Shown piece by piece: positions 11,939 through 21,835 of a DNA stretch of 64,000 nt. Within the stretch, counting starts at the first letter, position 1. Every line of letters starts with the position of its first letter. The stretch comes from Takashimella koratensis (lineage: Eukaryota > Basidiomycota > Tremellomycetes > Trichosporonales > Tetragoniomycetaceae), in NCBI GenBank assembly GCA_003116875.1, contig BCKT01000007.1:732365-796364 (forward strand), read 5' to 3'. Below the pieces are notes generated by a model. It saw nothing but the letters and a program-made list of their open reading frames with translations. It did no database searches and was not told where the DNA came from. Both the position numbers and the translations under genes were made by a program.

Positions 11939-12160
11939 CGGGCAATGAGCCCGCACATAGTGTGCGTGGGGTGTTTCAGCTTCTCGTGAAAGTCTCTGGG
12001 CGTCCCGGGCTTACCAGGTTGTGTGTGTACGGTAGGATGTGTGTGCGTATGTGCTTGTGTGTCCGTGTTGTTGTGTGTGTGACGGGGTTTGTGTGTGTAT
12101 GTGTGTGTGGGAATGTGCGTGTCCCTTTCGCACACACATACACACGCACACATACACAAA
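11829..12160. repeat. CA/TG microsatellite with inverted arms
   Basis: An imperfect (CA)n array (about 11829-11936) is followed by unique DNA (11937-12018), then an imperfect (TG)n array (about 12019-12118), then a short CA array (about 12128-12160). The CA and TG arms are inverted relative to each other, so either strand could fold back. Six-frame ORFs here (Thr-His or Cys-Val repeats) are artefacts of the repeat. It lies in the divergent promoter between the genes at 11669 (minus) and 12343 (plus). Confidence 0.9.
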
Positions 12161-12342
12161 AGGGGCCTCCAGGGTGTGATGGTGATGGATGATGATCAAC
12201 CACTACCTTCCTTTGGCTGCCACTTTCCCTAATCACCTTCCCTCCTCGTCTCATCAACACATCAACCCCTCATCTCATCACTTCATCTTCTCTCTCGTCA
12301 TTGATCTCTCCTTTACATATTCACCGCCTCCTAACCACCTTC

Positions 12343-13184
12343 ATGACATCTATCAACAAGCGTGTCAGAATCTGTAGTCCAATTGTGAGTAGATCAAGCT
12401 GCCTTCGATCTGACTTAGAGGCCAGGTAGATGACAATGGGACCGCCAATGCCATACAAGCCATCGGAGACGAGGGACCTCCAGAAGACACAGCCACCCAC
12501 TTTGCGCTACAAGTAAGTAGCTCAGGTCTAACTGATTCTGATTTCGAGGATAGATGGAAGGTGTCCAACGAGAAGGCGCAAAACTTCTGCAAGAGATGCA
12601 GGACAAGACCAACCGCGTGGATGAGCTTGAAACGACAATCAGCGACATTCTCACACTCGCTGGGGTTCAGGATGTTCCCGCCCTTCGAAACAAGCTGTAG
12701 TATCTCCTTGCGCAGGACGACAAGGTCAAAGCCCTGTGTAAACACACCCAGAGCGGGGAAGTTGGCTTCAGGGTTGCAACTCAAAGCGACATGGGAGACA
12801 AGGCGAGTTGTCTGCTTTCATATCTGGAGTACCGCGCAAAGCTGACAAACGACTTTCAACAAGGTCAAGGAAGGCTACCAGATACTCGGCGAGCTCAAAG
12901 AGAACATCATGTCTCTCAAACGCCGCTATGACGATTTTCAACAAGGTTTAGCTGACTACAGATACTCTAACAAAGACGAATCAGCTACGATTCCGGACGC
13001 GGTGGAGGCGATCACAGCTCAGCCGGACAACGTGTTCACTTCGGGATATGGTGAGAAAACGGTGCAGATTCGAAAGACCAATGGCGTTTCGGGGATCGAG
13101 CATGTATCGCCTTCTGCTCCCGTTATACGTCGAGTCATCTCTCAGGAAGATGCTGCTCGGAGGGGCCAAAGGGCGCGCTTCTGA
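12343..13184 (+). pseudogene. Coiled-coil protein gene interrupted by one in-frame TAG
   Basis: The exons are 12343-12384, 12426-12512, 12554-12802 and 12864-13184, all in one frame. The last intron (12803-12863) is a GC-AG intron with a good CTGAC branch site. The protein is heptad-like and helical (LLQEMQDKTNRVDELETTI; VKEGYQILGELKENIMSL), then less ordered, ending RRGQRARF. The frame is interrupted once, by TAG at 12698-12700, between RNKL and YLLAQDDKVKAL; both sides have coding character. Either this is a recent nonsense mutation, the stop is bypassed, or an in-frame 51-nt intron (12665-12715, weak GTTCAG donor, GCGCAG acceptor) removes it. I do not recognise the family. Marked pseudogene with reservation. 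Confidence 0.5.
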
Positions 13185-13528
13185 AGGGCAGTCATCCGTC
13201 CATTCGCGTGAGAAGTCATCTGTAGGTCACGCGCTACAGACAATTCACTGTATCGCTCAACGACTGACAACCAGTCAGATCATTCTTTGAAGCCGAGCAA
13301 TCCTTGTAAGACTTCGAAAAACCCTTTACCACGATCCTCCTGTCGGGTAGCTCTCGAGGCTATCTGGTAACTCGACGCTTTCTGAATAGTCCAATTCCGA
13401 CAAATCCATTCACATTCCTCTCACGTCACGCAGATACATTCTCATTCATATTTCCATTATACTACTGTATCGCATTCAAGCAAGTCATCCTTCGTAGCTG
13501 CACTTATCATCACATGCACCTCTCCCCC
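13185..13528. other. Convergent 3' intergenic region
   Basis: About 345 nt between the coiled-coil gene and the hydrolase gene on the opposite strand. It is AT-richer and no coding frame is apparent. Confidence 0.45.
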
Positions 13529-16416
13529 CTAAGCCGCTGGCGCATCGGCTGCCTTTGCTGTTGGTGGTCCCGCTGCGGTATCTGGCGCAGATTCCTTCTC
13601 CACATCCTCGACGACGTTTTTGCGTATCTCTTCGACCGTATCGCCACCGGCTTGTTCCTTGTCGGCCTATACAGTACGCAATTAGCACAACCCAAGTATC
13701 CTCGCCAACTGTTTACTCACCTTTGTGCTCATCTTCATCCAGAGAGCGACAGCACCACTCGTCTTCGTGCTCGTCTCATCGACACTCCTGCCGACCTCTC
13801 GTGCCGTCTTCTGATCATACCACCCTGCCAAGCTACACAGGGGTGGCTGTTCCCCATGTAGTTCTCGAGTGAGGTACCCTTCTTTCTCCGCTTTTGCCCT
13901 ATCTTCCTGCTTCAGCGTCCTCCACTTGGACAAAGCCGAGGAAAACTTGTCGTCCCACTGTGCCCGCTTGGTGAGCCAGTTCTGGATCGCACCGTCTCCA
14001 TGCACCTGGCCGATCCGGTTCCTCAACGCCGAATCAAGGGCCGGGACCTCGGCGATCGGCTCGAACGGTCGGATTCGACCGTGTACGGACACACGCTCAG
14101 CGACGATTGAGCCGTCGTGGAAGGGTGGCTCAACGCCGCGGACGCTAACGATACCTGTAGGAGGAACGGGATCCAGCGCTTCGTCCTTAACAGACGGAGT
14201 CTCTTCCGATTCCGAGCTTGCCTCCGATTCAAGATCGGCGGTGTCTACTTCTTCCTTGTTGGCCTCGTGTGCGGCCGAGGGATTAATGATAGGTTTGGTC
14301 AAGTCGACGGCAGAAGGCGCGGAGCTTGGCGCGGTACTGGCTGCACTCTCCGGCTCGCTGGTGAATGCGCCATTTGTAAGAGGTCCAACGGGCTCGGTGC
14401 CAGCGGAAGAGCTTGTCGAGCGGGAGTGGCGGTGTTTGTGGTGATGCACGTGCTGCTCGATCGCCTTGTTGGCGGCTGTATACGCCCAGATGTTGAAGCT
14501 GTGATTGTCAGCTAGGCGTTTCCATCGCCACTTGATCTGCACTTACTTGGCAATCGCGCGGTACATGTATTTTGCTCCCCGTGTCCAACTGAGTGTCGGC
14601 GCGACGTGGCAAGAACCCTGGTAAATCTGCAAATGGACCTTTGTTGGCTTGTATTTGTTGACCAAGGCAGCTTGGTCCGGGTACTGAGCGAGGCTGATAT
14701 CAGAAGGGCGGTAGGTGATTGGATCGGCAGCTTTGTGAGCAACGTAGACTATCTATGGCGGAGTTAGCATGTTGTATGTTTGTTGAAGACAACCCGCTTA
14801 CCTCATCCCGCAGCAGTTCACCACCGCCTCCCATCTACGATATCAGCAATGCCTCTATCATCAGCTGGTAACCTACAATGAAAAGTGGACAAAGACCGCC
14901 CAGCGATCCAGCATTTACCGGCGACACCAATGGGTGGGTAAGAAGTTTGTTGGGACTTATGGTTGAGCATGAGCGTTTCTTAGATCAGAAACTCACCAGT
15001 ACATCTGAACCTGTTCGTCAAAGTGACGCTCCTCGCCATTAGGCATGGTCACAGTGACTCCGTCACCAGGAAGCGGTGGCCAAGCTGAGCTCGGTTTGTA
15101 GTGAAAGCTGCAATGGGTCAGCTGTAGATCAGTAAATCTCCAAAAGCTGCTCACCCGTAGTTTGGGATGTAGTCCCCAGCATCAGCGCCAGTGATACTCG
15201 GCATGCTGTGTGTGAGGTCGACCCAGGGACTGATCAGACTCGCTCCAGCCGGCATAGGCAGGCCCATCTCGCGGATCAAGATGAGGAGGGAGAGTACCAT
15301 CCCACCTCCTGCCGAGTCGCCCATGAGGATGATCGAGGTGGGTAAAATGGGCTCAAGGGCACCCGGCGGAGGATCCAGAAGGTAGAGGTAGGAGGCGAGA
15401 GCGTCGAGGAGACCGCAGGGCTGTTGCCGGGTCAGCCTTGACTCAGGCGCGTCAGGGGGAAGAGGTGCAGGTGACGGTGAGGAAAACTTACGAATGGATA
15501 TTGCGGGGCGAGACGGTAGCTGGGAGCAAAAGCACGGGCGCCGGCTTTACGAGCATGTCTTTGGATTTGGTACCTGTGGGTATCCAGCGAGGAGAAGAAA
15601 TATGCTCCGCCTAGTCGCGACAGCTGTCAGTGTATGCAAAACACTCACCCCTCAGCAGACACGCACCGTGGATATAGAGAATCACCCTCTCCCCAGCCAC
15701 GTCGGCACCGCTCCCATCGCGGACGCTGTTGATCGTTGCTCCGCGTTTAGGTCCAAACAGTGTCTTTTGTCGTTCGGTAGAGGACCGTGTCGGCGGTTGT
15801 TGCGTCTCTGCCTGCGCTGCTAATGTGGTACGCCTGATGTAATCTTTTTGCATCTAAGAGTTTGCAGTCTCAGTATCAAGCAAGGGATATAGTTGCAAGG
15901 GTGGAACAGTAACGTACCTCAATCCACTCGCCTTCAAGCTCTTTGCCGCGGACGCGCCACCACTTCTCCCCACCGATGAGCTTAAGACCGCCGCCTTCCG
16001 CCGGTCCATAGCTTGCTAGATGCTCCGAAAGGATATGCCCAGCTTTATCGATCACTGTGTCCGGGATAGTGACGACTCTCCTCCGAACCCAGTCTTCGAT
16101 GGAGTCAGCTGCACCCATACCAGCTTCAGAGTTGTGGACATCCTCACTCACGAGGGACAGGTACTCGCATCGCCGTGAAGCCTTGCACCTCTTCCACACC
16201 ATGGTGACTCGCAAAGTCTAGAAATCGTCGAACCACTTTGATTCCTTCCTCATAGCTCAGCTGGTCCTCGGGTCCTCCCCCTGGACCACCGTCAGCGAGG
16301 GACTTGCGCGCCGAGGATCGCCGCTTGGGTGCTGTGAGGAAGTGCGAGAAGAACGTAGAGATGACCGTGGGTGTCGTCGCGAGAGCGACTTGCGGGGTAC
16401 CGAATCCAGGTGCCAT
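13529..16416 (-). CDS. Alpha/beta hydrolase (HSL/fold-3 type) with long C-terminal extension
   Basis: A secreted-lipase-unlike, hormone-sensitive-lipase type esterase. The start at 16416 (MAPGFGTPQVALATTPTVI) leads into about 150 residues before the catalytic domain. The oxyanion motif HGGAYFF is assembled across an intron near 15610. The nucleophile motif MGDSAGGG is at 15303-15326. The histidine region CHVAPTLSW is near 14590-14615. After the fold, about 250 residues are disordered: a His-rich patch (HVHHHKHRHSR), then Ser/Glu-rich sequence, then a short conserved-looking segment (SLAGWYDQKTAREVGRSVDET). The final exon (about 13673-13529) is reached by splicing at MSTK; if that intron is retained, the protein ends 11 residues later instead. 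The substrate is unknown; steryl or short acyl esters are possible for this fold. Confidence 0.82.
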
Positions 16417-16804
16417 GGTAGGACGTATGAAGAGTGAGAGTGAAGAAGAAAGTAGGAGATGGGATGCTGAGGGTGGAAATAAAGGTTGTTCTGAGTTTGG
16501 TACTCCACCCGAAATTGGTGGACAGACATGTAAATGAGCTCTGACATCACTCGTCTTTAGTCCTCCAGCCAAAGGCATGTGATCGACGCACGCTAAACTT
16601 TATGCCACGTGCGGCCCCGGGCCAAGAGCACTGACGTGTCATTTTGTCGTTTTCCCTCTGTCGCTTATCTCCTATAGGTTGGTGAGTGACCGTTATCACT
16701 GTCATTGTTCCCCTCCTTTGAATGTGTTGCTGGTTTGGCCAAAAAAGTCAAAGCCGAGTCGATTCCAGCTTGGCCATCCTCAACATCACCATCACTCAAC
16801 AACC
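16417..16804. promoter_or_regulatory. Divergent promoter, hydrolase / AsnRS
   Basis: About 390 nt between two divergent starts. It contains no coding frame, and no specific factor site can be called with confidence. The AsnRS leader ends in CAACATCACCATCACTCAACAACC-like A/C-rich sequence, typical of a highly translated fungal mRNA. Confidence 0.4.
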
Positions 16805-19122
16805 ATGTCTATCGCAGACAAAACTACCCAGGTCGCCGCAGAGCTGGCGGCCAAGGTCACTGATACACTCCACCTCGGCGCTGAGGCCCCCAAACCTAGT
16901 GAGCTACTGTGCCAACCTGTCCTACTCCAGTCACCACCCCATCGCGCCGTCTCTCTTTCTCCCTTTGGATCCGCCCCTGAGCCTATGTTTCTCTCACAGA
17001 CCTCCCTGTCCTCTACGTCGACGAGAAGGCCGGCTCCGATGAGACGGGTGACGGCACCGAGCTCGCTCCGTTCGCTACCCCAGTGGCCGCGTACACCTCG
17101 CTCAAGCCTGAGCCTAGCTACGACTCGGCGCCGCAGACCCTCGTCACCCTCATGGTCCGCAAGCCCGACTCGGTCGAGCGCAACGAGTGGGTTGAGATGA
17201 GCGCGAGCGCGAGGAAGAAGCTCGTCAAGGGTATTGAGATCTGGAGGAAGAAGGAGCTCAAACAGGCTGCCGAGGGCGCGAGGCTCGAGAAGGAGAAGAA
17301 GGAGGCAGAGGAAAGGGACAGGAAGAAAAGGGAAGAGGCTGCGAGCGTTATCATTGTTGAGGACAAGTCAAAGGGAGAAGCAACACGAGTGAGTTTGGCC
17401 ATGTCGGATCCGTGCTGTCAGCGCTAGAAGGGAACACCAAAAATCTGCAGTGCAACAGGTAACAGTCACTGAAACTATGACCCTTCAGGTTCGCGTTCAC
17501 GAGATCACCTCGCACGTTGGATCCCGAGTCCGTCTCTTCGGCTGGGTCCACCGTCTCCGCACCCAAAAGACCAACTTCTTCGTCATCCTCCGTGACGGTT
17601 CGGGCCCACACGCTCAGTGCATTCTCTCTGGCGACCTCATTCGCACCCTTGACGCGATCGACCTTACCGTCGAGAGCACCGTCGAGATTGTCGGTACCGT
17701 CCAAAAGGTCAAGGAGGGGCAATCGGCACCGCAAGGTGTTGAGATCATCGTCGACTGGTGGAAAATCGTCGGCAAGGCTCCTGGTGGCGAGGATGCGTTC
17801 GAGGGTCGTCTCAAGGCTGTGAGTGGTGGAATACTCTCAACGCTTTGCCAAGGGTTGAATCAGACACTAACGATTCTTCAGGACACGGAAGCTTCCATCC
17901 GTGCCGACTTGCGCCACCTCGAGCTCCGTGGTGAGACTGCATCTTCGGTCATGCGTTTCCGTGCCCTCCTCCTCCGTGCGTTCCGTGAGAGCTTCGACAA
18001 GCGCCGCATCACCGAGGTCACCCCGCCCTGCATGGTCCAGACCTCGGTCGAAGGTGGCTCGACCCTCTTCGAGTTTAACTACTACGGTGCCCCCGCCTAT
18101 CTCACTCAGTCGTCCCAGCTCTACCTCGAGACTGTACTCCCGAGCTTGGGTGATGTCTACTGCATCCAGGAGTCGTTCCGTGCTGAGAAGTCGCTCACCA
18201 GGCGGTAAGTCGTCCTGCAATTTGTGAAGGAAAGAGCACGGGACTGACAATTGCAGACACTTGTCCGAGTACACCCACCTCGAGGCTGAGCTCGCGTTCA
18301 TCAAGTTCTCCGACCTTTTGGATCACCTCGAGAGCATGGTGAGTCTTACTGACCATTCAGCAGCAGCAATTCGCCCGTTGTAGCTGACTTGCCACAGATC
18401 TGCGAAGTCGTCGACTCACTCATGGCTCACCCGGTCGCTTCCGAGATTATCAAAACCCTCAACCCCGACTTTGTTCCCCCGTCCCGCCCCTTCATGCGCC
18501 TCGACTACCGTGACGCCATCAAGTACCTCAACGAGCACGGTATCACCAAAGAAGACGGCACCGACCACGTTATCGGTGACGACATTGCCGAGGCCGCTGA
18601 GCGCAAGATGACCGACCAGATCAACCGCCCCATCATGCTTATTCACTTCCCCAAGCTTCTCAAGGCGTTCTACATGCAGCCCCTGGAGGGAGAGCCCGAC
18701 TTCACCGAGTCAGTCGACGTCCTCGTCCCGGGCGTCGGAGAGGTCGTTGGTGGATCGATGAGGATCACAGACTACGACACCCTCATGGCTGCGTACGTGC
18801 GGGAAGGCATTCCGTCCGCGCCCTACTACTGGTTCACCGACCAGCGCAAGTACGGTACTTGCGAGCACGGTGGCTACGGTTTGGTATGTGGCAGTGCATG
18901 TAACTCAATGTTCGATTTGCTGACACCTTTTTCCCTGACCTGCTCATTTCCTTCGAACATCGTCATCGCAGGGTGTCGAGGTTAGTTCACTCATCGCTTT
19001 GTCGTCAAAGAGTCATGCTGACATTCCATTACCTCCAGCGCTTCATCGCTTGGTTCCTCAAACGGTACACCGTCCGCGAGTGCTCACTCTACCCGCGCTG
19101 GATGGGCCGAGCTACCCCTTAG
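16805..19122 (+). CDS. DED81: Asparaginyl-tRNA synthetase, cytosolic
   Basis: A class IIb aminoacyl-tRNA synthetase charging tRNA-Asn. The exons are 16805-16898, 17000-17388, 17489-17818, 17882-18204, 18257-18338, 18398-18883, 18972-18980 and 19039-19122. The N-terminal extension contains VDEKAGSDETGDGTELAPF and a Lys/Glu-rich coiled helix (near 17220-17380), both typical of eukaryotic cytosolic AsnRS. The OB-fold anticodon domain follows (RVRLFGWVHRLRTQKTNFF). Then comes the catalytic core: motif 2 region QESFRAEKSLTRR and motif 3 GLGVERFIAWFLKRYTVREC near the C-terminus. Exon 7 is only 9 nt and encodes the GVE of motif 3. The length of about 595 codons is normal. Essential housekeeping gene. 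Confidence 0.95.
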
Positions 19123-19239
19123 AGAGCAGCATCTCTTCTTTTCTACCGTTTCCTCTCAGATTCAGATGCATATACTTTCTTCGACCAGTAGGACATCTCA
19201 CAAGCCAGGCGGTTCAAACGTTTGCCCTCGACCCAACAA

Positions 19240-19953
19240 CTATGAGGCGCTCGCTTTTGTGATCACACGCCATTTTGCAGTGAATACAGCCCAATTTCTC
19301 TCATTTGATCCGGGGAACCCTTCTCCAATTTCGGTCACCAAATCCCAATGGGGGCGACCATCACTCGAAACTATTACAGTATCCGTATCCATTTCCATTC
19401 CCTCGCCAATTTCGAGGAGAGGTTGAAAAGTCACAAAGGGGATAAATGGCTCAACTTCGTCTGATTCGATAGGGAAGGTGACGCACAGCTTTGTCCAGTC
19501 ATACTTGTGCTTCCCACGAAGTATTTGCATCTTCCCATCAACAACTTGATGGAATGTCCCGCAATCTTCGAAGAATATGCCGTTGGGATTCAAGATACTG
19601 ATAGAGCGCATATTGGAAACGCCCACTGGCTGATTCCACTCTTTCGTATTGGTTCTGTTACTTTCGTTGGTTTCCCAATCGTCCAGCATTGAGTCAAATG
19701 TGCTTTTGCGAAAATTCCTCTGCACCAATGGAAGTTTGTGTCCGAATCCACTGTCATGCATCTTTGTTGCCTGTTGCATATAATCCTTGGCTAGTTCCGT
19801 GACGTTACTGAACACCTACCCCCAGACCTCGCCTGGGTAGGGCTGTTGTGAGACTGTCGACAGTGTGCTACAGCGATCGACGAATTTGTCGACGTCCTGC
19901 TTTAGCGCTATCAACGTTGCGAGGTGGGACCTGCTTGGGTCTGTGGCCATCAT
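19240..19953 (-). pseudogene. Unrecognised reading frame interrupted by one in-frame TAG
   Basis: A minus-strand frame starting at ATG 19953 (MMATDPSRSHLATLIAL; still open back to 20040) runs to VSQQPYPGEVWG. It meets TAG at 19818-19816 and continues in the same frame for 191 codons (FSNVTELAKDYMQQATKMH to VITKASAS). Both parts look protein-like (charged helices first, then a beta-rich segment with MRSISILNPNGIFFEDC). No splice pair of canonical type that removes the TAG and keeps the frame was found. Codons are clearly A/T-richer than in neighbouring genes (many AAA, ACA, GAA, ATT). It may be a decaying lineage-specific or transferred gene, or one with stop bypass. No domain is recognised. 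Confidence 0.4.
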
Positions 19954-20040
19954 GAATGTTGAGTTGGTCAAATTAGTGGGGTTTCTTGTCGCTGTTGGGA
20001 GTTGGGGACGTGAACACGGCGACCTTATAGTCACCTCCAT

Positions 20041-20581
20041 CCCTGCTATCGAGGGTTTTTGGATGGATTCGGACCCAAATGGGCTCCTCTTTTCGCCAAC
20101 AAGCGCTACCGAGAAAGACTGAGGAGGGCAGGAAAGCCGCCGGCGCGGCTTGTGCTCTCCTTTTTGTTAGCTCTTTTCTCTACGACATTTTGCCGCTGAA
20201 TGGTTGACACCCGGCGGTGTTTACAGTCGAGAGAGACTAAGGAGTCCTGGAGAGCGGCCGACTCAGCTCGTGCTCCCCTTTGTGCTGTCCTTTGTACGGC
20301 TTTCTTGATATGCAGGATGGCTCCGATGGCCATGTTTGAGGCGGAATACCACCGGTGCTCCTTTGCCATAGATGTGCTGATCTACAAAGAGTTTTGGGAG
20401 GGGTAATGCCGAATTCAACCCGACTTTGCACCCTGCCGACAGTTCCGAGTCACTAAGTATCTAAATATTCAATATCATATGGGGGAAGATTGTTAGATTT
20501 CAACGGGTTGGGGATTCATCTCTCGACGCTACAGACTGCTATTTAAATGCACCCGATCGGCCTCGACCGCTTGCGCGTCGT
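20041..20581. other. Gene-poor stretch with a diverged direct duplication
   Basis: About 540 nt without a credible gene. Two related segments, about 20112-20190 and 20230-20310, share the order GA-rich start, GCCG-rich middle, GTGCTC then CCTTT and GTCCTTT-like T-rich end. They look like an old imperfect tandem duplication. The stretch 20455-20550 is AT-rich. Confidence 0.35.
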
Positions 20582-20989
20582 TCATGCATCCCCGTCGTTC
20601 TCCGCGGCCGCAGCCGCTCGCGGGCCCATGCGCCGCAGCGCTGCATTGCCTCTACTAGTGGTCTTATTGTTCTTCGTGACCTTGGCCTGCGCCACCCCGC
20701 TCGGTCCCCTCTTGGCATCCCAGGTACTTTGGGGCCGCTTGGACCGCTTCAGACATCCTCAGACGCCATACCTGACACTCATCCTCACCGCGAAGAAAGA
20801 GCGAACCTTGCCAGGTGGAACCCTTCCGACAATCTGCCAGAGATCCGAGACTTCGCGCTTGTAGTCGCCAAGGAGCAATTCGCGATCGACACTCAACATA
20901 TCATCCTCGCTGACGTTTGTACGGTCAGAACTCTCCACCAGATCCGTGGAGCTGGCGTATGTACCGTCATCGAGAGGTCGAGCCGGCAT
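20582..20989 (-). CDS. Small hypothetical protein
   Basis: ATG at 20989 (MPARPLDDGTYASSTDLVES) opens a frame with good codon bias: LSVDRELLLGDYKREVSDLW, then VGRVPPGKVRSFFAVRMSV. A short intron with donor GTATGG (about 20733-20689) joins it to a second exon, STWDAKRGPSGVAQAKVTKN to RRMGPRAAAAAENDGDA, which ends with TGA at 20584-20582. The total is about 120 residues. The C-terminal part is basic and Ala-rich, which could be nuclear. On the opposite strand the same DNA reads as a hydrophobic leader-like peptide, but with poorer codon bias. No family is recognised; the exon junction is inferred. Confidence 0.45.
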
Positions 20990-21007
20990 CGTGAGAATGG
21001 TGTAACG

Positions 21008-21041
21008 CGGCGTGTGTGTGTCTGTGTGTGTCTCTGTGTGT

Positions 21042-21072
<31 letters not shown>
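21008..21072. repeat. TG microsatellite
   Basis: An imperfect (TG)n run with TCTG interruptions, about 65 nt, directly upstream of the minus-strand start at 20989. Confidence 0.9.
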
Positions 21073-21073
<1 letters not shown>

Positions 21074-21252
21074 TCGGCAGCGACAGAACGCGGGAGTGAA
21101 TTGGCGACAAGGATTTGAATTGTATGGTGAAGTGAAAGAAATGAGAAAGAGGGGAGAGGGGGGGTGAAGGAAGAGTAATAAAAAGCATTGGCTGTTTCTT
21201 TATCCGGACATGTATATGGTCAGTCGAGCTCGAGGGCAGTCGTTGAGGCCAG

Positions 21253-21254
<2 letters not shown>

Positions 21255-21286
<32 letters not shown>
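21255..21286. repeat. Poly(T) tract, 32 nt
   Basis: An uninterrupted run of 32 T. It could be a homopolymer microsatellite or the fossil poly(A) tail of a retroposed copy on the minus strand. No target-site duplication or adjacent retroelement ORF is visible, so the first is more likely. Confidence 0.85.
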
Positions 21287-21835
21287 CAATCAATCTTTTC
21301 GAATCTCGAGTCAGCTTTCGCCTTCTGGGAGCACGCCTCTGCCAATGGACGGGGAGGTGCCACAACTCCTGGGCCTCTCCTCATTCCCTATCCTTTCAGC
21401 ATCGGATAGCAGCGTGATGTCAGAAAGACACAAGGTGGTGTTCAACTCGTCGGCCGAGAGTCTCCCACCGAGGGCACGAGGACAGAGGGGGAACATGCAG
21501 GACGGCTCGGCCTTTGTTGTGCCGTCCTTTCAAAGAGTGATACATGTCAAGAGATTGAGAAATGCTCGCTCGTCTTTCAACTCAGCGGGAAAGAGTTGAG
21601 AGGGGGGAGGGGGAGAGAGGCCTTTCTTTTGGCCCGTATCTGCGTGTTGACGTGCAAAGGCTGAAGAACTGAATATTCAAGGAGAGAGGCAGGAGCATAG
21701 GTCGAGTTAGGCTAGAGTACCGACACCCGACACATATTTCTGATTTGAAGTCAGGGATACCACATGCATTACCGAGAGATCAAAAGACTAAAAAACAACA
21801 GAATGATGGCCACCAGCTCATTAACAATAATCGCA

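Larger units (their letters stand above)
20990..21835. other. Gene-poor, repeat-bearing stretch
   Basis: Contains a TG/TCTG microsatellite (21008-21072) and a T32 homopolymer (21255-21286), followed by GA-rich DNA. No frame of coding character was found. It lies 5' of the small minus-strand gene at 20989 and 3' of the frame ending at 21836. Confidence 0.45.

Noticed and set aside
11827..12199. Open frames of Thr-His or Cys-Val repeats on both strands
   Set aside because: Produced by the CA/TG microsatellite; no flanking coding character.
20547..20864. Plus-strand ORF containing a signal-peptide-like stretch (MRRSAALPLLVVLLFFVTLA)
   Set aside because: It is antisense to a minus-strand frame with better codon bias (AAG, GCC, GTC, ACC rich) and a coherent continuation across a short intron. 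The hydrophobic run is what an Asn/Lys/Thr-rich coding strand gives in reverse.
21255..21286. T32 tract as a retroposon poly(A) tail
   Set aside because: No adjacent reverse-transcribed gene copy, no target-site duplication visible, and other simple repeats lie nearby; a plain homopolymer is the simpler explanation.
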